Below, in pieces: positions 56,346 through 64,000 of a stretch of 64,000 nt of DNA; position 1 is the first letter of the stretch, and each line of letters opens with the position of its first letter. The stretch is from the NCBI GenBank assembly GCA_013076295.1, contig RQOL01000660.1:124001-188000 (forward strand). Reading direction: 5' to 3'. This stretch comes from Sanderia malayensis. Taxonomy: Eukaryota; Cnidaria; Scyphozoa; Semaeostomeae; Pelagiidae. Under the pieces are notes generated by a model, which did not search any database, was not told the DNA's origin, and saw only the letters and a list, made by a program, of their open reading frames with translations. The position numbers and the translations under genes are program-made.

Positions 56346-57065
56346 CGCACACGGTTTAACTCGAACTCCTCGATAACTCGAACTGGCTTTCACTTCCCTT
56401 GGATTTACTATAGTGTTAAGCACAAGGGCATTTTTTAAGGAAATTTGACTAGTGGGTCAAGTCCGTAGGAGGGCCCACTCCTTCGCGACCAGAGCCCTTG
56501 ACCCCGTGACCCCTAAAGCCACTAAAGCTACGAAAATGAGTATACCAAGAATAAGAATTCAATAAAACTTTAATAATATGTTTAACATTTAAAAAAAGTG
56601 CCATTCATCGTAAAATTCCCGTATTGTGCGACCAATCATGTCATGGTCGTATACTCGATCTTTTACTTCATCGATTCTTTCTTGTGCCTCATCTTCAGTT
56701 GGCTCAAGCTCTTCATCAGATGCAATGTCTTCATCTTGAGGCGGGGTGCAACTTCTTGTGGAGGTCATTCTACGTGATTTTCGCCAGCTGCTACTTGTAA
56801 TGGTGGTGGCAACTTATAGCCAGGTAACCCTTCTGGCTGGATTTTTTCATCTTCAGAGCCGTCCGCAGTTATCAAGCAACCTGTTTTCTCAAAGCAGCGG
56901 TAGCGTGATTTTGCATAACTGTCGCTAGACAAACGCTTAAAAGCCTCACCCACCCAATGCGTGATCAGGATTCTTCGCTGCTTTGCATCAAGCTTTTGCT
57001 CAGAATTACCCAGCCACAGATCGATGTTTTCATCGTCTTCATCATAAAATTTTTCATTTTATTGT
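56335..57065 (-). pseudogene. pogo/Tigger element remnant: TIR and transposase tail
   Basis: The left end, TAGTTGAACCTCGATATCTC, is a typical Tigger terminus. Minus-strand 56,765-57,060 encodes DEDDENIDLWLGN, HWVGEAFKRLSSDSYAKSRY and RCFEKTGCLITADGSEDEKI. This matches the C-terminal tail of Tigger-like transposases (WVxxAW...SFxxCG...DGSED). The DDE domain is deleted. Confidence 0.7.
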
Positions 57066-57330
57066 AAAATCAATATGAAAATAAAGTCATTAAGATTGTA
57101 AACAATTTTCAAAAATATTTTTCAGCAAAACAAACTGCTGCAAAGCAAACAAACAAGTTTATATGATAATAAATTGATAACTCGGGTTTAATCAGAATGT
57201 TCTGTGACTAAAATGCTAAGAAGTTTCATTCTTCTTGGGTGCTTGTTAGCAAATCGGTCAATAATCGTTTGTGGTTCTAGGTCTATTTCTCTATGGACAT
57301 GCAACATTGCAGGTCCATTCACCCTATTCT

Positions 57331-58606
57331 CAACCATGGATAGGATCAATAGACTTGCATTCATTATTCAACTGAGGGTTAACATGGCAATTGAACAGCA
57401 TCTCATATATGACACAAAAAGAGCTATCAACAATTGGATAGTAGCATTCATTTAGCCTGCCAACAACACTTGAAATTGCAGAAATCGTAATGAATGATGA
57501 AAAACTGTAATTATTTGCAACATTTGCAGCTTCTGAGAATACAGCTGGAACTCTATCATTTTTTGAAAATTATTTGTATGCCTCATTAGAGATGTATAAA
57601 GAAAAAATTGTATTCTCATCAGCAACTTGAATATCTTTGGTATGGCCATAAAGAAGAGGATGATCAGCACAGTAACCTGGCATGCAATAATAGCTCCATA
57701 CATGTCAGACATCGAAGATAAACAGACAAATTTTCGTCCCCAATCAATGAAATGGATGAAGCAGCATTATGCCAATTAATTTCAAATGACAATCGAATGA
57801 TACTCACCATCCAAGCAGCGTGCTTCTGAAGCAGTGCTTGGGTCACTTTCCCTATTGCGTTGATCCCTCTTTCTATTTCTATTGATCTTCCACATTACCC
57901 CAGCTATTGCAATTACAGCCAACACTATAAGGGTTGATAAATTGATAAATTCAATATTTACACAATAGGTTGAAATGTTCTCGAAAAACGAATCGTATCT
58001 TATGCTCTTCGTAGCACGGCATAGACGCGCAGGGCAACGCCACCTGTATCCGTCGGTGCCATCGCGTGGAGACAGGGCCATCTGTCTCCGACAATTGCGG
58101 CGGTCACAGCGACACACCTGCTTCAAAAGTTGCCTCTGCTGCAGCCAACCAATTAACTGAATTTGATCCAACGTTAGGACAGTGAAGAGCTCGAATATAT
58201 TCATGATAGGTTCCCAGGAGAGCTGTAAGATTGTCTTTTGTAAAAGTGTATGCCGCTTTGCTCTCAATCAATCACGATTGCCTCTTCTTGCTATTTTCTA
58301 AAGTTTATTTATTATGAAAGTGCACTTCTATAGATATTTTGTCTTCACCCTCCTTTTCAGCTTTCTATCCCAACAGCGTCAATTAATTTCAAATGACAAT
58401 CGAATGATACTCACCATCCAAGCAGCGTGCTTCTGAAGCAGTGCTTGGGTCACTTTCCCTATTGCGTTGATCCCTCTTTCTATTTCTATTGATCTTCCAC
58501 ATTACCCCAGCTATTGAAATTACAGCCAACACTATAAGGGTTGATAAATTGATAAATTCAATATTTACACAATAGGTTGAAGATTTCCAGCTCTATTTTT
58601 TTCACA
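57331..58606 (-). mobile_element. chimeric repeat unit, copy 2
   Basis: Matches 49,258-50,534 base for base except for scattered substitutions, including the internal duplication of the membrane-segment exon (57,775-57,975 and 58,385-58,580). The neighbouring DNA is unrelated to that of copy 1. The high identity suggests recent transposition or gene conversion. Confidence 0.8.
57782..58267 (-). CDS. chimeric Merlin N-terminus / membrane-segment ORF, copy 2
   Basis: A 161-codon open frame matching that at 49,710-50,195 with two visible residue differences. The Merlin part stops at SIRYDSFFE and is followed directly by NISTYCVNIEF and the hydrophobic stretch. In the fuller Merlin copy at 46.2 kb the same point continues as KSKLPLRVLVALIYCW, so the fusion point is clear. 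No expression evidence. Confidence 0.5.
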   Translation of the reverse strand: MRAKRHTLLQKTILQLSWEPIMNIFELFTVLTLDQIQLIGWLQQRQLLKQVCRCDRRNCRRQMALSPRDGTDGYRWRCPARLCRATKSIRYDSFFENISTYCVNIEFINLSTLIVLAVIAIAGVMWKINRNRKRDQRNRESDPSTASEARCLDGEYHSIVI

Positions 58607-59115
58607 AGCTGGAAACTGCAACCTTGCTGCTTCGTCGGGCCTAGGCAAACCCAAACGCAAGCTCATTTTTACTCCTGTGGTCAGTACTCTGCCACTCTTC
58701 ACGAGACCTTGATCACTTGAGCAACCCTCATACGATGATTTGATTGGTCTGCGAACTATTTTTGAAATAAAGAGTTGCTCCCGCTCAATTTGAGCAACTT
58801 TTCTTCACAACAATGATTGGCCAGCAACCTATTTTTCCTCATGACAAACACCGGGCTAATATGCAGACCAAATTAGCTGGAATCGGCATGAAACGAAAAG
58901 GAAAAATTGTCAAGACAGAATCGCAATCTGAGCAACTCAAAAAGAGATTTTACAACAATCCCAATCATGCTCAAGATGCTTATAATATTAGATAGGACTT
59001 TGGGCAAAATGTTCTATACGTATTTTAAGTTTTTTCTTAAAAATTTGAGGGGTGCTCAAGCAACCTCCGCACCCCTCTGGATCCGCCACTGCCAGCTAGC
59101 CCGTACCATACAATG
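58607..59115. other. no recognised gene; MITE terminus-like sequence
   Basis: Short frames only. CCCTCTGGATCCGCCACTG at about 59,073-59,091 resembles the terminal repeat of many CAGTGGCGGATC-type DNA elements and is complementary to the start of the 53,650 sequence. Confidence 0.45.
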
Positions 59116-59119
59116 CCAT

Positions 59120-59743
59120 TTATTTTTCTGACTTCACTGCAGAATACTTCGTTTGACTGAGTTTGGCTTGCCAGTAGACATCGACGTCTTTTATCTGTCT
59201 CACAAGATCTCTGCTAGCATTTATCATCTGGGCTGGTGAACTTGCATCTAATATCTTCTTTAAATTGTTGATTGTTTCATCTTGCTCAATATTCATGCAC
59301 TGGTCTAGAAAATTTTCAACTCTGATTGGGCCATCTTCTCTGCGTAGTGCCTTGGCCCATCTCACACGTGTAGCTCGGTTACGAACAGAAATAAATGGTT
59401 TTCCTTTTCTTACTCTACTTTTAATGGCATGCTTTTGCAGAATACGCTTTACTGTCCACCTGGAAGGATTTTCATGATGATAAATATCCTGTAATTTTGT
59501 GCCAAGTTTTTTTAATCTGAAAGTCTGGACATTTCTTTCTCCTCGAGCGTCAAATTTTCTTGGTCGTCCAATTCTCTTTGGTTTTTCAATGGAGCCAGTT
59601 TTTTTAAACAACTTATAAATCCTGAGGACTGTAGAATGATAACAGTCAAAATTTTGCGCAATTTTACGATAAGAAACACCATTATTTATTAATTTTATTA
59701 TCGTCAATTTTTGGTCAACTGACAATTCCCGTCGTTTTGCCAT
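59120..59743 (-). CDS. Tc1/mariner-type HTH protein without DDE domain
   Basis: An open frame of 207 codons starting at ATG. Residues 1-65 are a Tc1-type helix-turn-helix (LSVDQKLTIIKLINNGVSYR, TVLRIYKLFKKTGSIEKPKR, then GRPRK). Residues 66-135 are the second DNA-binding subdomain (WTVKRILQKHAIKSRVRKGK, NRATRVRWAKAL). Tc1 transposases continue here with the first catalytic Asp; instead the frame runs into an unrelated acidic and helical tail (ENFLDQCMNIEQDETINNLK, DLVRQIKDVDVYWQAKLSQT). It is either a truncated transposase joined to other DNA or a domesticated DNA-binding protein. No intron signals were needed. Confidence 0.65.
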   Translation of the reverse strand: MAKRRELSVDQKLTIIKLINNGVSYRKIAQNFDCYHSTVLRIYKLFKKTGSIEKPKRIGRPRKFDARGERNVQTFRLKKLGTKLQDIYHHENPSRWTVKRILQKHAIKSRVRKGKPFISVRNRATRVRWAKALRREDGPIRVENFLDQCMNIEQDETINNLKKILDASSPAQMINASRDLVRQIKDVDVYWQAKLSQTKYSAVKSEK

Positions 59744-60784
59744 GGTTCAGATTTTTGTCCATAGTTTTTTTGTTTACAAAAATATTTTGTTTGTAGAATT
59801 TTTTCTATGGCGTCAATATGATTTTGAAACTTCCCGCCAAATTTCAAAGATATATTGGCACACGAATTAATTTTGAATTCAAGTCAATTCAATTTCATTC
59901 ATTCAAGCTTTTAATTACAGGGTACACAACTTAATTAATTACAAATATATAAAGCTTAGGGCAAATAAAAAGAACTCGGAGGAGCTATCGAGAATATGTT
60001 TGTTTGTTGTTGTTCACCTTAATCTGGACTGAACGCCATTTTTCATCCGTTGGTGCGTTACTTATGCTCACTAAGTGTATTGCTATCAAGTACCGTCAAC
60101 CGGGGTGACTTTGATCAATTTTGAAGGTTTTTTTTTAAATAAATCAAAGGGGAATTGTCTTGTGGGTAATAATTTACTCCCAATAAAACAGTTTGGGTCA
60201 CATATACAATATACCAGAATGTATGTGATGTTTGGAAAGTGTTTCTTTATCTTTTTTACAGTTTTAGGAATGAACAAAGCCACCCCGCCAATGGGGTGAC
60301 TTTGTTCACTTTAGAATTTGTAATATATTCACAACTGTGTTGACAAATATCAATAGTAGTATATTAAAAGCCTCAAATATTATGAAACATCTTTTTAAAA
60401 TCCATATTAGTGTGTTAAACAACGCAATAAATTAGTAAGTTAAATTAGTAAATTACTACTTTTCAACACGCAAGTTTGCAATGAACAGGCAGAGTCATAG
60501 CACTGCTGAAATTATTTGGAAGTGGGGACAAGGGGCATATTCTAGTTATAAGTTATGTTGATTTCATTTTGCTGCTCTTTGATCACTCTGAGTCCAGTAA
60601 AGTGTTCAACCTTCCATGGACAAATTGCTAAAATTGTGCAACCTTCCCAAAGGGTGTGGGGCATAACCATCAATATAACAACCAACCTCAAAATATGTAA
60701 ACTTCCTGACTCTACTTGAAATTATTTGGAAGTACAAGGACCCCTGGGGCACCTAGGTGCTATCAGTTAAAATGTTGATTGAGT
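59744..60784. other. non-coding with GGGGTGACTTTG terminal-type repeats
   Basis: GGGGTGACTTTGATCA at about 60,102 and GGGGTGACTTTGTTCA at about 60,294 are direct repeats. The first follows TACCGTCAACC, as in termini of some pogo-like elements. They probably belong to the element encoding the HTH at 60,785-61,027. Confidence 0.5.
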
Positions 60785-61027
60785 TCAACAGCTCTTTTTC
60801 GCAATCATCTGACAATTGCTGATCATTGCTTGCTTCTGTCCCCCTGGCTTTCGACTGTGGTAGTTGTTCAATTTGTTTCTCAAAGTACCATATGCAATGT
60901 CATACTTTTTGGCTGCATTTCTTATTGATGAACCCTGCAATACAGCAGTGTAGGCACATTCTAGGGATTTGTCATCATATGACTGATATTTTCTTCCATC
61001 CCTCTTTCTCTTATAATTTCGAACCAT
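60785..61027 (-). pseudogene. pogo-type transposase N-terminal psq helix-turn-helix
   Basis: Encodes MVRNYKRKRDGRKYQSYDDK, ECAYTAVLQGSSIRNAAKKY and DIAYGTLRNKLNNYHSRKPG, a psq-type HTH usual at the N-terminus of pogo transposases. After about residue 70 the homology continues in the next frame (QLSDDCEKELLNSINILTD), so a frameshift is present. The CENP-B and DDE parts are missing. Confidence 0.75.
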
Positions 61028-61209
61028 TTTTCAAATCTGAAATGAAATGAAATAAAAGTTATGAAACATGGTTGTACACAGTAACCTATTGGCATGCCTC
61101 TTTTGTGACAGTGATGATTTAATTACAGAAGAAGTGACATTTTAATCACTAGAGTGTATAATATTGTTTAGTTGGAGATGCATTGAATACATTGTATTAG
61201 CAGAGTGCT

Positions 61210-61875
61210 TTCCTTCGAAATTTTTACCATCCGAAAATCTCACCGTCCGAAAATTTTACTGCCAATAAACTACATTTATGTAAAAGTTGCGAAGTATATT
61301 TCCTCAACATTCCGATATGATTTATTGTCCAAGCAATAATTTAGAAAGTGACTGCACTATCCTGTAAAGGCAGACACGAAATAGAAATAGCAAGAAAGTG
61401 TGAAAATACTTGGTTTTGTTAGCTATCACTTAAAAATGCATGCTATGTGTGGTCAAACAAAAAACTCCATAAAAGAGCCAACATTTCGTTCAGGCATCCA
61501 ATATGAATATAGCAGGATTTTTCTCATCATTTGACTTGCTTGATTGATCCTCGTCGTCAGTATGATCATCATCAAGCATGATTAGCAGCCCAGCTTTATC
61601 TAACGGAAATGGTTCATGTGAGAATTCCCCAATTTCATTGTCAGGACTTCCCCGATTTCGATACAAACTAGAACTGTATTCATATACTCAATCATTAGTG
61701 TTTTGTTGTAGATCTCATTATGTTGTTTAATGAACCTTGAAGATATTATCCGAAAGACCTTTGAGTCTTTTTACATTTTGTCCGAAATTGTCCGAAATCA
61801 GGATATTTGAGTCCGAAATTTTCTGTCCGAAAATTAAACGTCCGAAATTAAGCCGTCCGAAATTTTTGGGGAAAT
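61210..61875 (-). mobile_element. TCCGAAA-family element, copy 3
   Basis: Ends carry clusters of GTCCGAAA/TTTCGGAC repeats at 61,740-61,870 and 61,215-61,260. The interior matches 27,600-28,100 on the opposite strand and includes the acidic peptide [18 protein letters not shown] near 61,545-61,600. A non-autonomous DNA element of unknown superfamily. Confidence 0.75.
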
Positions 61876-61879
61876 GTAA

Positions 61880-63102
61880 GTCCCTTGGCTGACCAGGCAA
61901 GGCAAAGCACAATGACGAAATCTAGTGAGTCTAGCTGGTATCATGAAGGTCATTCGTAATATAAACCATCAAATTCATACAGTTGAACCTCCTTTGAATT
62001 AAAACAAAACTTTGTTTGACTTATTGAGGTTCACCTGTCTATCATATAGTTTTTATCAGAAATTTTTTATTGTTTGCCACCAATAATTGTTTGTTGGGGA
62101 TTCCAACAATAGGTTTGATAATTTTTGGGGATGATATTAAATCTTCTATTTTCATATTATTGTAACATGGTAATTTCGAAGGACTGTTCCTGGATAACTT
62201 TATCAGTAGTATTAGCAGTGTAAGCAATTGGCATAATAAGTAGCAATAGATTACCTGATATCATATAAGCTTTTGCATTGCTAATCATGCATGATTATTT
62301 CACCACTTAACCTTTTTATGCCCCAAACCCTACCCTGTCTTTTATGTTTCAAGCTTTTAGAACAGCAATTTTTTGTCAACCGTATCAATTTTTTGCATTT
62401 CTATTGTTAATTGATGATAATTTTGTAAATGTAATATGTACTTCACTAATTTATTCCTCATAATTAACTAGAAATGTCTATATTTCATGTTTATCCATAA
62501 CAAAATTTGTGAAGCTATCATTCCAAAGCCTTCTCTTTAATAAAATGTCTTTGGATGCCATGTAAGCAATTCATAGAACAACTTTGCTGTTTCAGAAAAT
62601 TGGGAAAACTACAACCTGAATACCCCTGCCCCCAGTTATTCAACTTTTCAAACTTCAAAATAAGCTTAGGCATCAAAAAGTAACCAAACTCTAACATTGA
62701 TGGACCATGAAAAGTACCCTTCAGAAAACTGTGCCCCCACCAAGCTACAAATATTTGATATGTCTTTGTTGAGCAGACCACTAATTGATATTATTACATA
62801 AGAGCTTGACAGAGAATAAGGCAAATGTGTCAAAACTTTATTTACATTATACAAGAAATACTTTTATATCAAAGGTAATATATTCACAAATAAAATGTTA
62901 CAGCATTAAATTTATTGACAAACAATTGTTTATCAGATCAATAATGATGGAAAATTTTAAGGTTAATGCAACATTACTAAAATATTCAAGCATAGCTGGC
63001 TGAAACAATGTCAGGCTCAGTTCAAAGTAGACCTAGTTTACTTTCATTCAAAAACATTGCAGTTCATCTAGAATGATAATATTGCAAGCAAATGTATTTT
63101 AT
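61880..63102. other. 3' flank of the cyclin gene, non-coding
   Basis: No exon recognised. An AATAAA on the minus strand at about 62,909-62,914 could be the cyclin polyadenylation signal. The rest is AT-rich. Confidence 0.55.
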
Positions 63103-63927
63103 TTATAAACCTTCATCAGATAGACATTTGATAGAGTCCTCTTCAATTTCAATAAATGTGCTCACTTTCATTTGCTTGCTTGCAGCATATTTTGATCTCA
63201 CAGCCTGAAAATGGAACACACACAGTGTCAATTAATTGAATCTAAAAATAGAAGAGCAAGTAAATAGACCATTGAAAGCAACAAGGATAGAATGGAAATA
63301 CAAAAAAGTCCTACTTGAAGTTTTGATGACTCTGCCCGAATAACCAAATCAACAAGACTTTGAACAGCAGGTTTCAATTCTTCTTCACTGAAAGAGCTGT
63401 AATGTTCAAGAGTTTTGGTCCATTTTGAGTTCTTCAATATTTGTCCAGATAACATTAGCGAAGCAGCAGCAATCTGAGATGGAAATAATCTGGCCATTTT
63501 ATAGTCAACCAGAGTGAGTTCCATGAAGTATTTTGCTAATGTGTGTTGTCTTGCATTGGCCTGAAGGTAGAAAAAATTCAACTGTTTTATTTATCTATTA
63601 CATCACAGCAGTTTCTATCAAACAATTTAATTATAATAAGCAAATTATAAAAACATTGCAATTAATAATTAAAATTTGTCATCACTATACCTGTGCAGCT
63701 TTGGAATATCTTCGTAAAAAATTCAAACAGAACGGATTGCTGAGATCAAAATTCAAAGTCTTTAAGACGAGCTGTTCCATTTTCCTTATTTGTCCTTTTG
63801 TGTAGGAATTGTCACTAATGTACACAAAATCTCCGATTTCAGGTGCATATGTCTCTTCATATTTTGATGCCAACAACATTGCACTAACACCGACAAGTTG
63901 TAATTTGGAACGACTCACAACATGACG
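63103..63927 (-). CDS. CCNB: mitotic B-type cyclin, last three exons
   Basis: Exons 63,691-63,927, 63,315-63,560 and 63,103-63,204, all in phase 0 with GT-AG sites; the start lies beyond the window. They encode the second half of the cyclin box: [60 protein letters not shown] and [10 protein letters not shown]. The C-terminal cyclin fold follows: [35 protein letters not shown] and [16 protein letters not shown]. KLQLVGVxAMLxASKYEE and QHTLAKYxMELTLxDY are typical of cyclin B, which activates CDK1 at mitotic entry. [10 protein letters not shown] is somewhat B3-like, so the subtype is open. The destruction box would be upstream and is not seen. Confidence 0.95.
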
Positions 63928-64000
63928 CTAAAATATAAAATGGTAAATTTTAATAAAATTTTATCAAATCAATGGAAACATGCTTTTCAAGAATTTATCA

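Overview
The window is nuclear DNA of an animal, most likely a marine invertebrate such as a cnidarian or sponge; the species cannot be fixed from sequence alone. The evidence is spliceosomal genes with GT-AG introns (FAN1, a Roquin-type RC3H protein, a B-type cyclin and a TRAF adaptor), the low GC content, and a dense, layered load of eukaryotic transposons: Ty3/gypsy, LINE, Merlin, hAT, PIF/Harbinger, pogo/Tigger, Tc1 and many MITEs. There is no bacterial operon structure.

Layout. 1-5,000 is gene-poor. 5,083-6,729 (+) is a decayed Kelch-repeat gene. 7,085-10,043 (-) is a two-exon TRAF gene with tandem kappaB motifs and a CRE just upstream. 10,600-15,640 (+) is a hAT-like fragment joined to a decayed Ty3/gypsy element whose integrase is split by an insertion. 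16,897-17,556 is a MITE-like element built on a TTTCGCG motif. 18,540-24,475 is a ~151-bp satellite, about 39-40 copies, whose reverse complement carries tRNA-like A and B boxes. 26,107-30,568 (-) holds nine 3' exons of a Roquin (RC3H) gene. 33,878-40,241 (+) is an apparently complete 12-exon FAN1 gene.

From 41,170 to 61,100 almost everything recognisable is transposon-derived. This part includes a pogo/LINE fusion ORF, a Merlin transposase split by a hAT-type MITE, two nearly identical 1.3-kb units carrying a Merlin-plus-membrane-segment ORF, a MULE-like gene in pieces, a Harbinger/hAT composite, a TTA-flanked MITE, a LINE linker and Tigger-like pieces. 63,103-63,927 (-) holds the last three exons of a mitotic B-type cyclin, which continues past the window end.

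The host genes are unrelated housekeeping or signalling genes: DNA crosslink repair (FAN1), mRNA decay (Roquin), mitosis (cyclin B) and immune signalling (TRAF). They do not form a functional cluster. The most interesting signals are the kappaB/CRE arrangement at the TRAF promoter, the satellite apparently born from a tRNA-related SINE, and the duplicated Merlin/membrane-segment chimera.
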